Source: Alphaproteobacteria bacterium
GTDB lineage: Bacteria > Pseudomonadota > Alphaproteobacteria > JANQMY01
DNA: 64,000 bases
Direction: 5' to 3'
Assembly (NCBI GenBank): GCA_028289425.1
Contig: JANQPL010000004.1
Coordinates: forward strand, 558,001-622,000
Shown here: piece after piece, positions 1 through 8,906 of the stretch
Layout: each line of letters opens with the position of its first letter
Numbering within the stretch: position 1 is the first letter of the stretch
Translations under genes and position numbers: made by a program
The notes under the pieces: generated by a model
Seen by the model: only the letters and a program-made list of their open reading frames with translations
What the model was told of the DNA's origin: nothing
Database searches by the model: none

Positions 1-736
1 TGTGAACGACGCCCAAGCGGATGTAACATTACGGGTTGAAGACACGGGCATCGGCATGTCGCCGGAACAATTGGACGCCCTGTTTGCACCGTTCACTCAA
101 GCGGATTCGACCATCAATAGGCGGTTCGGCGGCACCGGTCTTGGCTTATATATCTGCAAGTCGATCATGGCTGCAATGAACGGCACCATCAACGTCCGCT
201 CTACGCCCGGGGCAGGGTCTGTCTTTGAAGCAAGTTTCCCGCTGCAGCGGGACCGCTCCCTTGAAGCTTACGACGCTCAGCACAACGCCCGGAAAAGCGA
301 CGACAGCGTCTGTCCGGTCAGATCGGCCTCTCGTCGTCTGCGCATTTTGCTTGCGGAGGATCACGCAACCAATCGCAAAATCGTGGAGCTCATTCTGGGG
401 CCTCTGGGCGTCGACATAACAGCCGTGGAAAATGGTGAGGAAGCGATTCTTGCCTTCGAGACCGGACGGTTCGATCTCATTCTGATGGACATGCAGATGC
501 CGGTCATGGACGGGCTAAGCGCCACCGCCGCCATTCGGCGTCTTGAGGAAGAAGGGAACCGGACGCGAGTGCCGATCGCCATGCTGACCGCCAATGCCAT
601 GGGCAGCCATGTGGAAGAGGCATTGAGCGCCGGTGCCGACATACATATTTCCAAGCCCGTAACACCGGATAGTCTGATTACTGAAGTTGTGGATCTGATG
701 AAGAGCTACGGCCATGGGTCGATCATCGCGGCTTGA
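1..736 (+). CDS. Hybrid histidine kinase, C-terminal part (cut by window edge)
   Basis: This is the C-terminal part of a membrane sensor kinase that begins left of the window. The visible part opens inside the ATP-binding domain: the G1 box [11 protein letters not shown], the F-box FAPFTQAD and the G2 box [13 protein letters not shown] receiver domain follows, with the acidic pair AEDHATNRK, phosphoacceptor Asp in [11 protein letters not shown] and the conserved Lys in HISKPVTP. No DNA-binding output follows the receiver, so signalling probably passes on through a phosphotransfer protein. The HATPase and receiver are very close to those of the next gene, so the two are tandem paralogues. The GTG at position 2 is an internal codon, because the N-box and HisKA domain are missing from the visible part. 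Confidence 0.93.
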   Translation, partial: VNDAQADVTLRVEDTGIGMSPEQLDALFAPFTQADSTINRRFGGTGLGLYICKSIMAAMNGTINVRSTPGAGSVFEASFPLQRDRSLEAYDAQHNARKSDDSVCPVRSASRRLRILLAEDHATNRKIVELILGPLGVDITAVENGEEAILAFETGRFDLILMDMQMPVMDGLSATAAIRRLEEEGNRTRVPIAMLTANAMGSHVEEALSAGADIHISKPVTPDSLITEVVDLMKSYGHGSIIAA

Positions 737-774
737 GGCGGAGACCTTATGGCGGCACAGCGGAATGCGGCAAC

Positions 775-2640
775 ATGACTGAATTGGCCCAAACTTCCGT
801 CCCAAATTGGGGGCATCGTGCCATTCGCTTGATCGATCGTGCCTGCGGCGTCGACCCCGCCGTTGATCACGATTTGGCGATCAAATTTCGCATGCTCATC
901 ATCATGACCGTCATTTGTCTTACGGTGCTGGTCGCCGTGCTCGCTTCTGCGTTTTCCCTATCGATAGCTCTCACGCAGCCCAAGATTGTCGGCTTGGTGG
1001 TTCTGGTCGCCTATCTGATTATTCTGGCGATCGCTTTCCGGACCAAGAAACTAATGCTCCCGGCCACATTGTTTAGTGCACTGACATTGTTTGGAATAAT
1101 TCACGGATGCGTTTTGAACGGCGGATTGACGGCCCAGTTCATCGTCAGTTTGCCGCTGGTTGCCGTCCTGGCCGGGTGGTTGATTAATGCGCGCGCAGGG
1201 TATCTCGCCGGCGGCATCTCTATCGCAGCGATCATCATTATGGGGACAGATTTGAGTGCGGGGTTGGTTCGCACACCTGACTTCACCTCGGATCAGATGG
1301 TTTTTATGCGCATGGTTACCGCAATCGGCACGACCATCGCCGCTCTCGTCGTTGTGCAGTGTTTTCAGCTGGTGTCGCGTGAAGCCTTGGCGCGCGTCCG
1401 CGACTCGCGGGACGCGGAAGCGCGGGCGAACCGGGCGAAAAGCGAGTTCCTCGCCAATATGAGCCACGAGATTCGCACGCCCCTCAACGGAATTGTCGCC
1501 GTGGCGGGAACGTTGAACAAGACAGATCTCACGTCGTCTCAACAGGAAATGGTTGACTTGGTTACGTCGTCCGGCGAAACGCTGGAAAGACTTTTGTCAG
1601 ACATACTGGATGTGTCCAAGATTGATGCCGGGCGCCTGGCAATTGAAAATGTTGTATTCGATCTTGAGCGTACGATACACGCAGCTGCCGATTTATTCCG
1701 CGCTAGTGCCGCGGCAAAAGGCCTCGAGCTTCAAACCAACTTCAACGCCCAATCGCGCGGGCTGTTTCTGGGCGACCCAACCCGCATCAAACAAATCGTG
1801 TCCAACCTCTTGTCAAATGCAGTGAAGTTCACATCGGTCGGCACGGTCACTTTGACAGTCGATGTGATTGAGGAGCCGGCGACCGGCACCACGTTTCACA
1901 TTATTGTCGAAGATACAGGCGTGGGGTTTGACACCCAGAGCCTTTCGTTTTTGTTCGATCCGTTCACCCAAGCCGACAGTTCCATCAACCGCCGGTTTGG
2001 CGGCACGGGCCTTGGTCTGTTCATTTGCAAGTCGTTGATCGATTGTATGGGCGGTACCATATCGGCGACATCTTCGGCAGGTACCGGCGCGCGTTTTGAA
2101 GTGTGTTTGCCGACAGAACGCCGCAGTGCGCTTCCTGGTGACGGCGCCGACCTAGCGTCTGGCGTTGTTTCTCGGCTGGCCAATGGGGCGGGCGCAAATG
2201 AAAAGCCTCTGTCGGTCTTGCTAGCTGAAGACCATCCGACCAACCGCAAGATCGTCGAGCTTGTGTTGGGTCCCCTAAATATGGACATCACCTGCGTGGA
2301 GAACGGCTCGGAAGCGGTCGAAGCTGTGAAATCCGGATCCTTTGATTTCATCCTCATGGACATGCAAATGCCCATCATGGATGGGTTGGAGGCGACCCGC
2401 GAGATTCGGCGGCTAGAGGCGGAAGAGAACCGGCAACGGACGCCCCTTGCGATGCTGACCGCCAATGCCATGAGCAGCCATGTGGAAGAGGCGATTGCCG
2501 CTGGCGCCGACAAGCACATCGCCAAACCGGTGACCCCCGACCGGCTTATTACGGGCATATCTGATCTACTAGTGAATTGCGGCCATCCCCACGGTTTGGC
2601 GCCCGGACCGAATTCCGCGCCTGCCGCTATCGAAGCGTGA
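775..2640 (+). CDS. Membrane hybrid histidine kinase (tandem paralogue)
   Basis: This is a 621-residue hybrid sensor kinase. Five or six hydrophobic segments occupy roughly residues 35-200. They are followed by HisKA with His231 in [11 protein letters not shown], an HATPase domain ([20 protein letters not shown]), and a C-terminal receiver with Asp529 in [11 protein letters not shown] and Lys in HIAKPVTP. I chose the ATG at 775. An in-frame TTG at 733 overlaps the upstream stop codon and would add 14 residues that do not look conserved. No extracytoplasmic sensor domain is apparent, so the stimulus may be sensed in the membrane. It probably shares a transcript with the paralogue upstream. Its receiver has no output domain. 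Confidence 0.93.
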   Translation: MTELAQTSVPNWGHRAIRLIDRACGVDPAVDHDLAIKFRMLIIMTVICLTVLVAVLASAFSLSIALTQPKIVGLVVLVAYLIILAIAFRTKKLMLPATLFSALTLFGIIHGCVLNGGLTAQFIVSLPLVAVLAGWLINARAGYLAGGISIAAIIIMGTDLSAGLVRTPDFTSDQMVFMRMVTAIGTTIAALVVVQCFQLVSREALARVRDSRDAEARANRAKSEFLANMSHEIRTPLNGIVAVAGTLNKTDLTSSQQEMVDLVTSSGETLERLLSDILDVSKIDAGRLAIENVVFDLERTIHAAADLFRASAAAKGLELQTNFNAQSRGLFLGDPTRIKQIVSNLLSNAVKFTSVGTVTLTVDVIEEPATGTTFHIIVEDTGVGFDTQSLSFLFDPFTQADSSINRRFGGTGLGLFICKSLIDCMGGTISATSSAGTGARFEVCLPTERRSALPGDGADLASGVVSRLANGAGANEKPLSVLLAEDHPTNRKIVELVLGPLNMDITCVENGSEAVEAVKSGSFDFILMDMQMPIMDGLEATREIRRLEAEENRQRTPLAMLTANAMSSHVEEAIAAGADKHIAKPVTPDRLITGISDLLVNCGHPHGLAPGPNSAPAAIEA

Positions 2641-2670
2641 CCCTACGGCAACTAAAAACAAGTTGGCGGC

Positions 2671-2686
2671 GGCCGATTTATCGGCC
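2671..2686. repeat. Short perfect palindrome after the kinase pair
   Basis: GGCCGAT-TT-ATCGGCC lies between the kinase stop and the hydrolase start. It could end transcription of the kinase operon, but no T-run follows, so its role is uncertain. Confidence 0.35.
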
Positions 2687-2724
2687 AATAAGGTCGGCGA
2701 CTTTGGGTTTATCGCGCAGCCGTT

Positions 2725-3678
2725 ATGTCCACTCCTAACGATCTTCATAACTTATCCGTACACGGTCCCAAGTGGTTTGTTGACGCCCTGTCCCAGCCAA
2801 GACAGGAAGGCTCTGTTACTGTGGACGGGTGCGACGTGCACTACTTCCAATGGGGCGATCCCAGCAAACGTGGCGTTTTGCTGGCGCACGGCTTCCTCGC
2901 CCACGCGCGTTGCTTTGCTTTCATCGCGCCTCTGTTGATGAACGATTTTCATCTGGTCGCCTATGACCTCTCCGGCATGGGCGATTCGGGCGCGCGCGAG
3001 ACCTATGACGACCAGACGCGCAACGCAGAAATGTTGGCCGTGGCGGACCATGCCGGTCTGATGTCAGGGGCGCTGCCGCCGTTTGTGGCCACGCATTCCT
3101 ACGGAAGTTCCATCGCAATCGCCGCCGGAACCCAGGATCCGGACGCTTTTGGCGGGACCATCATCTGCGACTTCATGATGTTGCGGCCGCACATCTTGCG
3201 CGACTATATGGGACGACGGAACGAACGGCACATGCCGTCGGGTCGACGCGCGAACAAAGTGTATCCGGATCTGGAAACGGCGCTTGGGCGATACCGGCTT
3301 GCCCCGCCGCAAACATGCGCCAATGATTTTTTGATGAACTACATGGCCTATCATTCACTTAAGCAAGTGGATGGTGGGTGGAGTTGGAAGTTCGATCCAG
3401 GCATCCTGGGGGCAGACATGCGCGAAAATGACTGGTGGGAACAACAGCCTGTGCGGTTTGCGCAAATGCCCGGACGCAAAGCGATCATACACGGCGAAGA
3501 CAGTATACTGTTCACGAAAGATTCAGCGGACTATGTTCGTGAGCTGACGGATGAACCGATACCCATCGTCTCAATTCCGGAAGCGCAGCATCACCTCATG
3601 CTCGACCAGCCGATCGGTTTCGCTGCAGCGCTGAAATCGGTGTTGGCGGTTTGGGACGCAGAGGATCGCGGGCGATAG
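2725..3678 (+). CDS. Alpha/beta hydrolase
   Basis: This is a 317-residue soluble hydrolase of the alpha/beta fold. The oxyanion-hole segment LLAHGFLAHARCF and the strand DFHLVAYDLSGMGDSG are typical. The nucleophile elbow reads THSYGSS, so Ser is present although the first Gly of GxSxG is replaced. The catalytic His is probably in EAQHHLML near the C-terminus. There is no signal peptide, so it should act in the cytoplasm on an unknown ester or related substrate. It lies between kinases of opposite orientation, with only 5 bases between its stop and the convergent kinase, which gives no hint of a pathway. Confidence 0.85.
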   Translation: MSTPNDLHNLSVHGPKWFVDALSQPRQEGSVTVDGCDVHYFQWGDPSKRGVLLAHGFLAHARCFAFIAPLLMNDFHLVAYDLSGMGDSGARETYDDQTRNAEMLAVADHAGLMSGALPPFVATHSYGSSIAIAAGTQDPDAFGGTIICDFMMLRPHILRDYMGRRNERHMPSGRRANKVYPDLETALGRYRLAPPQTCANDFLMNYMAYHSLKQVDGGWSWKFDPGILGADMRENDWWEQQPVRFAQMPGRKAIIHGEDSILFTKDSADYVRELTDEPIPIVSIPEAQHHLMLDQPIGFAAALKSVLAVWDAEDRGR

Positions 3679-3683
3679 TTCGC

Positions 3684-5882
3684 TCAAGCGGATTTCGTGT
3701 CGATCTGTTCCTTTTGTGCCCATTGAGCCACTTTCTCGAAGAACAGGTCGAAATCGATGGGCTTGGCCAGATAGTCGTTCATACCGGCCTTGAGGTATTG
3801 TTCCCGGTCGCCGGACATCGTGTTCGCCGTGAGCGCAATGATCGGGATGGTGGACTGGGGCCCCCCTTCATTACGAATCTTGCGTGTCGCTTCGACGCCG
3901 CCCATTTCGGGCATCTGTCCATCCATTAAAACCAGATCGTAAGTCTGTTGGCGCACGGCTTTGATCGCTTCGAAACCGTTTTCGACAATATCCACCGTGT
4001 AACCTGCATTGACGAGCAAGGTCTTGAACAAAAGCTGATTGCTCACATTGTCTTCAGCCAACAGAATACGGCCGCTGGCAGATCCGTCGCTGATCGCGAG
4101 TGGTGAGGGGGCGTGTGTTTTGGGTGACGTGATGAAGGCTTGCGCCAGGGCGTCCGTGACGCATGTGTGGTGCAACGGTGCCGGAACAACAAGGTCGATG
4201 GGGTCATCGCCGGAGTCCGTAGCGAAACCCGTAGGGGAGTTCGCTATCTCTATGAATCTGGGGTGCGGGTTGTCCTCATCCCGCCGAAACGCCGCCAGTA
4301 GAGGCTTGGTATCGTCGGGCAGGTCCAAAAAGAAAACGGCCCCCACATCGTCGCTCGCAAGCAGGTCTTGGAAATTTGGACCGTAGTCCCCGAACCTGAA
4401 TGAAATGCCATAGGCTTGGAGCTGGCGTTCGATGATGGTGCGATGGATTCCAGGATCGCCCACCACCAATACCTGGCGGTCGTTCATTGAAGCGGGCACC
4501 GGATAGGTGGTCGCTGTTTCGCCATCCATGGTTTGAAGGATGACCGTAAACCAAAACGCACTGCCGCGGCCTTGCATGGACTGGACGCCGAGCTTGCCGT
4601 TCATCAATTCCACTAGATCTTTGCAGATCGCAAGGCCCAGTCCCGATCCGCCATAGCGCCGCGAGGGTGAGGCATCGGCCTGGGTAAAGCGGTCAAACAG
4701 GAATGGAATCTTGTCTTCCGGAATGCCGATGCCCGTGTCGACAACTTCGAAACGTAACTCGCACCGCCCTTCGTTGAGGGCCCGACTGGTTATGTTGAGA
4801 ATAACGCCGCCGCTGTCCGTAAACTTTACGGCGTTTGCGATAAGGTTGGTGAGCACCTGGCGCAAGCGGCCTGGATCTCCGCGAACAAGGGTAGGTAAGG
4901 CGGCGTCGGCAACAGCGCCCAAATGCAGGTTCTTTTCAGCCGCGGTTTGGCTGTTCAGCATGAGCACCTGGTCGAGAACGTCCGCGAGCTCGAAATCTAC
5001 ATTGTCGATGGTTAGGGCGCCAGCCTCAAGCTTCGAGACGTCCAATATATCGTTCACAATACACAGCAGCGTTTCGCCGGAACTGTGGATCGTCGATACC
5101 CAGGCACGCTCGTCCGCGTTCAGCTTGCTGTTGAGGGTGAGCCTCGAAAACCCGAGAATACCATTGATCGGTGTACGGAGCTCATGGCTCATATTCGCAA
5201 GAAAGGCGGTTTTGGCATCGGACGCCGCTTCAGCGCGAGCGACGGCTGCCTCTACATCCTGAAGACTGTTTTGGAATAGCCAAACGAAGCACAATGAGAT
5301 CACATAGGCGGACGTCGTCGCGGCAAAGCTGTAGAAGAAGAAGCGAATGTGCTCGACCGCAGGCAAGGCCGCCAACTCTTGCGGGGGCCAGTACAAAAGC
5401 CGGCCCAAAACAATCACCATCACTGCGGTCGTTGCCAAATAGGTCAGTGTGGAACCCTGACGGGATATGAGAAGCCCCGCAAGAACCGGCAACATGACGA
5501 TGATTGCGATCTCGGGCTCCCGAAAGCCTAGGTCAAACAGCGGTTCGGGAAAAATCGCCGCACAACAGGCAAGGATCGTTACCCAGCCCGCCAGGCGCAG
5601 CGATTTTGTGAAATAAAGGATCAATGGTGTGCTGAGCATGAGGAGCGAGGCTGTTCCTGCCACCACGACCATTGTTGCCGTCCCACCGGGACTATTGGCA
5701 TACAGCGACACGAGAATGCAGCCAAAAGTCCCAAAGATAGGCGGGCAAAAGGTAAGCAGGCGCGCGCGCACCAACGCCATGCGATCCGACGGATCGATGT
5801 TAAGACCAAGGACGCCATCGATGGACTGCATCAATCTTGCGCGCAAGGGAGTTCTCCGGCCAGCCTTTAGAAACCGAAGCAT
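3684..5882 (-). CDS. Hybrid histidine kinase with two receiver-like domains
   Basis: This is a 732-residue membrane sensor kinase. Six or so hydrophobic segments (about 45-205) precede HisKA with His233 (LANMSHELRTP) and an HATPase (DTGIGIPED, GGSGLGLAICKD). A receiver-like segment at 468-585 keeps an Asp in FFLDLPDD, but the acidic pair is reduced to VGDPG and the conserved Lys is replaced (VVPAPL). It is followed by an intact receiver with AEDNVSNQ, Asp654 in LMDGQMPEM and Lys in LAKPIDF. This double layout, with one degenerate and one functional receiver, is common in BarA/Evg-like kinases. It is divergent from the Tag-like gene's terminus and has no partner response regulator nearby. Confidence 0.92.
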   Translation of the reverse strand: MLRFLKAGRRTPLRARLMQSIDGVLGLNIDPSDRMALVRARLLTFCPPIFGTFGCILVSLYANSPGGTATMVVVAGTASLLMLSTPLILYFTKSLRLAGWVTILACCAAIFPEPLFDLGFREPEIAIIVMLPVLAGLLISRQGSTLTYLATTAVMVIVLGRLLYWPPQELAALPAVEHIRFFFYSFAATTSAYVISLCFVWLFQNSLQDVEAAVARAEAASDAKTAFLANMSHELRTPINGILGFSRLTLNSKLNADERAWVSTIHSSGETLLCIVNDILDVSKLEAGALTIDNVDFELADVLDQVLMLNSQTAAEKNLHLGAVADAALPTLVRGDPGRLRQVLTNLIANAVKFTDSGGVILNITSRALNEGRCELRFEVVDTGIGIPEDKIPFLFDRFTQADASPSRRYGGSGLGLAICKDLVELMNGKLGVQSMQGRGSAFWFTVILQTMDGETATTYPVPASMNDRQVLVVGDPGIHRTIIERQLQAYGISFRFGDYGPNFQDLLASDDVGAVFFLDLPDDTKPLLAAFRRDEDNPHPRFIEIANSPTGFATDSGDDPIDLVVPAPLHHTCVTDALAQAFITSPKTHAPSPLAISDGSASGRILLAEDNVSNQLLFKTLLVNAGYTVDIVENGFEAIKAVRQQTYDLVLMDGQMPEMGGVEATRKIRNEGGPQSTIPIIALTANTMSGDREQYLKAGMNDYLAKPIDFDLFFEKVAQWAQKEQIDTKSA

Positions 5883-6005
5883 GCACTGAATTGATTAAAA
5901 AAAATTCAGCTTTGGCGTGTGCGGCGATATCGGTTAACAGCCCGTTAACGCCCTCTCCCTACAGGCGAACGGGCATTCTTCGCTTCAAGCGCGAAGAGTT
6001 TCGCT

Positions 6006-6677
6006 TCAGGGCCCAACACTCATCGCAAGTGTCCGGCTGATATGAGCTAAGGGTCGGCCGCTTTCTTCAGCCCATTGGTTAAAGGCTTGTTGGACTTGAG
6101 CAAGTGCCGATTTCGACGTGGGCGCTCTGTCGACGACGCCTTGCTGGATGAGGGCTTTGACCACATCGTTCGAGAACACAAATGTGTCTTTGCCCATTTG
6201 GCGCATGAGGAACTGCGCAGAAGAACCGCTCAGGCGTTGTCCGTTTTTCTTAAGGTAAGCGTACAGACCAATTATGTCGGTCTCCGGCCATTGGGCGAAA
6301 AACTTCGCTGCGCTCCCGTGCTCCTCGGCCAGATCGCACAGCATTCGGGCGTTGTGCGGGGCCGTTTTTATTTTTGCGAAATTGCGGATGATGCCCTCAT
6401 TGCTCATCAAGGCTTCCAGTTCTTCGTCATGCATGGCGGCAACACGCGCAGGATGAAACCCATGAAACGCGTCTTCAAAAGCCGGCCATTTGTTTTCGAC
6501 CACTTTCCAGACAAATCCTGCTTGGAAGATCACTTTCGTCATACCGGCGAGCCAGCGGTCGTCTTTAATCTTCTTTAGGGCCGCGACGGATTTGGGCTTG
6601 GGGAGCTGCGCTTCCACAGCGTCGGTGCCGCCTTTTCGCTTGGCAGCACTGGCAAAAATCTTCTCGAACTTTTCCAC
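6006..6677 (-). CDS. DNA-3-methyladenine glycosylase I-like protein (Tag family)
   Basis: This 223-residue cytoplasmic protein matches the Tag family of alkylation-repair glycosylases, which remove 3-methyladenine from DNA. Recognisable segments are the helix IFQAGFVWKVVENKW, the GFHPARVAAM turn and the late segment FSNDVV. It differs from E. coli Tag in lacking the N-terminal Cys/His zinc ligands; the N-terminus is a Lys-rich extension instead, so it belongs to a divergent branch. The ATG at 6677 has a GGAGGATT-type ribosome site just upstream. It is divergent from the MFS gene, with about 130 bases of shared promoter region. Confidence 0.78.
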   Translation of the reverse strand: MEKFEKIFASAAKRKGGTDAVEAQLPKPKSVAALKKIKDDRWLAGMTKVIFQAGFVWKVVENKWPAFEDAFHGFHPARVAAMHDEELEALMSNEGIIRNFAKIKTAPHNARMLCDLAEEHGSAAKFFAQWPETDIIGLYAYLKKNGQRLSGSSAQFLMRQMGKDTFVFSNDVVKALIQQGVVDRAPTSKSALAQVQQAFNQWAEESGRPLAHISRTLAMSVGP

Positions 6678-6807
6678 GTCAATCCTCCGTGAACGGCACG
6701 CATCTTTGTGCGCGCCGAATGGTCGACTCTTGATGACAGCCTGATATAACGGGACGCAACAAGAAAGTGATCCGGCGTCCTGCCGGTCAGAGGGAGGCAG
6801 TCACAAC

Positions 6808-8127
6808 ATGAACCCCATCCCCGACTCATCGGGCATACCCGCACGCCATTATACATTTCTGGTTCTGCTTACCTGCCTCAACGTGATGAATTTTGTCGAC
6901 CGGCAACTTCTTGCCAGTTTCGCGAACTTTATCGTGCCTGAGCTTGGCCTGACGGACACGCAGTTTGGTCTTCTGACGGGTCTGGTGTTCATCATCTTTT
7001 ACGCCACCATGGGCCTGTTTATGGGTGCGCTTGCCGACATGCTTCACCGGCCGCGGTTGGTAGCGTTTGGGGTTGGGCTGTGGAGCGTGCTCACCGCCGT
7101 TTCCGGCCTTGCGTGGAATTTCGTCAGCATGGCGATCCCGCGCATGTTTATCGGCGTTGGCGAATCGATTCTGACGCCCACCGCCATGTCGATGCTGGCG
7201 GATCGATTCCCCAAATCGAAGCTGGGCTTTGCGGCCGGGTTTTACTATATGGGCGTGCCGATCGGCGTCGGCTTGAGCCTTTTGATAGCGGGATATCTGG
7301 GACCGTGGATCGGTTGGCGCAATTGTTTCTATCTGCTGGGGGCAATTGGTCTCTGTTTTGCCGTCGCCATGCTGTTCGTAAAGGAAACGCCGCGGCAGCA
7401 CCATACCGACAAGGAACAAGCACCGCTAAAACTCAACCGCGAAAGCCTGGAACATATATTCCGTACATTGACATTTGCCTTGCGCTTGTCGCCTGCCCTG
7501 GGATTGACCATGGCGGGCGGTGTGACGTTGCATTTTATCCTCGGCGCTGCCGCCTTTGAGCAGCTTTGGTATGTGCAAGAGCGCGGTTTCGACAAAGCGG
7601 AGATCGCACAGATATCGGGTTGGATCGCCATGGTCGCCGGCATTCTCGGCAATCTGTTTGGGGGCATTGGGGGCGACTACTGGCAGGAAAAAACGGGCAA
7701 GGGCCGGCCCATGTTCCTGTTTTGGGTGATGCTCGCGGCACTGCCGTTCAGCATTATGTATCGCTTAGTGGATCCAAACAGCTTCTTCTTCTATTTGGGC
7801 ATTTTCATTGGCTTCTTTCAGCTTGGGTCGTTTTATGGACCTACCTTCTCGACGGTTCAGGAACTTGTGCCGCCGCAGATACGGTCGACGGTGGTTGCCT
7901 TCTACATTTTGGTCCTGAACCTGATCGGGCTTGGATTTGGGATCACGGCCGGCGGCATCGTCATTGACATCTTGCGCGATGCTGGATTTGCCGAACCGTA
8001 TACCTGGACCCTTCTGTCCTTTACGCTGCTGTCTGCCTTGTCGATCCCCATGTTCTACATGGCGGGCCAGAGGTTTGACGAGGACCAGAAGCGCCTATAT
8101 GCCGCCGAAACCCAGGCGGCGGAATAG
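6808..8127 (+). CDS. MFS transporter (spinster-like)
   Basis: This is a 439-residue inner-membrane major facilitator with about 12 hydrophobic helices. The first helix carries NVMNFVDRQLLASF and the loop after helix 2 has the motif-A-like GALADMLHRPR, a combination usual in the Spns/hexuronate-like branch of alphaproteobacteria. The substrate cannot be read from the sequence. An AGGGAGG ribosome site lies 8-10 bases before the ATG. The following SDR gene starts 27 bases after its stop, so the two are likely cotranscribed and the substrate may be an alcohol or keto compound handled by that enzyme. Confidence 0.88.
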   Translation: MNPIPDSSGIPARHYTFLVLLTCLNVMNFVDRQLLASFANFIVPELGLTDTQFGLLTGLVFIIFYATMGLFMGALADMLHRPRLVAFGVGLWSVLTAVSGLAWNFVSMAIPRMFIGVGESILTPTAMSMLADRFPKSKLGFAAGFYYMGVPIGVGLSLLIAGYLGPWIGWRNCFYLLGAIGLCFAVAMLFVKETPRQHHTDKEQAPLKLNRESLEHIFRTLTFALRLSPALGLTMAGGVTLHFILGAAAFEQLWYVQERGFDKAEIAQISGWIAMVAGILGNLFGGIGGDYWQEKTGKGRPMFLFWVMLAALPFSIMYRLVDPNSFFFYLGIFIGFFQLGSFYGPTFSTVQELVPPQIRSTVVAFYILVLNLIGLGFGITAGGIVIDILRDAGFAEPYTWTLLSFTLLSALSIPMFYMAGQRFDEDQKRLYAAETQAAE

Positions 8128-8154
8128 GTCCCGTCAGTCGTAAAAGGAGAAGCC

Positions 8155-8895
8155 GTGAACCGTCGTGTTGCTCTCATCGCGAATGCGGATACCCATGTGG
8201 GGCCGGATCTTGCGCGCATCCTTGCCCGCCGCGGTCACGATTTGGTTTTAGGCGATCCCGTTGACGGACTTGCCGACGAACTCAGAACTTTGGGCGTGCG
8301 CGCCAAAACGGTGGCGGGCACCGACGACATTGCCCATCCGGCGGCGATGAAGCGGCTTGTGACGGCGACTATGAGCGAATTCGGCCGCCTCGATGCTGTG
8401 TGCATTCGCACCGGACAAATCGTAACGGGGGCATTTCTCGATGCGGGTCAGGATGATTTGGCGCTGGTGGTACGCGAAAATGTGGAAGCCGTCTTCCACT
8501 GTCTACAGATCGTTTTGCCGCGGTTGATCGAGCAAGGTGGGGGGCAGGTATTGGTCATTACCAGCGCCTCGGGTGCCAAGCCAACGCCCATCGCACCGCT
8601 CTATAGCGCGACCAGAGCTGCCGCCAACATGCTGGTCAAAAATGTGGCGCTCGAGGTGGCGGACAAAGGGGTTACGGTCAACGCCGCGGGCACGAACTTT
8701 CTTGACTATCCGGGGTTCATCGAAGCGTCGGGGGCGAGTGATGCGGCGGTACGAAAGCGCATCGAAAACGCCGTGCCCGTCAAACGGTTGGGCCGCCCGG
8801 AGGAGGCAGCGCATTTCTGCGCCAGTCTGCTGGACGGGCAGAACATGTTTCAGACCGGACAGTTCTTTTCGTTAAGTGGCGGCTGGTCGGACTGA
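8155..8895 (+). CDS. Divergent SDR-fold protein with degenerate active site
   Basis: This 246-residue protein has the length and secondary pattern of a short-chain dehydrogenase, but three signatures are altered. The glycine-rich TGxxxGIG loop reads ANADTHVG, the NNAG motif reads IRTGQ, and the catalytic YxxxK reads YSATR, with Arg in place of Lys. The catalytic Ser (ITSASGAK) and the C-terminal SGGWSD end are kept. It may bind a different nucleotide form or have lost dehydrogenase activity. The GTG start has AAGGAGA 5-11 bases upstream. It probably forms an operon with the MFS transporter. Confidence 0.8.
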   Translation: MNRRVALIANADTHVGPDLARILARRGHDLVLGDPVDGLADELRTLGVRAKTVAGTDDIAHPAAMKRLVTATMSEFGRLDAVCIRTGQIVTGAFLDAGQDDLALVVRENVEAVFHCLQIVLPRLIEQGGGQVLVITSASGAKPTPIAPLYSATRAAANMLVKNVALEVADKGVTVNAAGTNFLDYPGFIEASGASDAAVRKRIENAVPVKRLGRPEEAAHFCASLLDGQNMFQTGQFFSLSGGWSD

Positions 8896-8906
8896 CGTCA
8901 GCCTGC

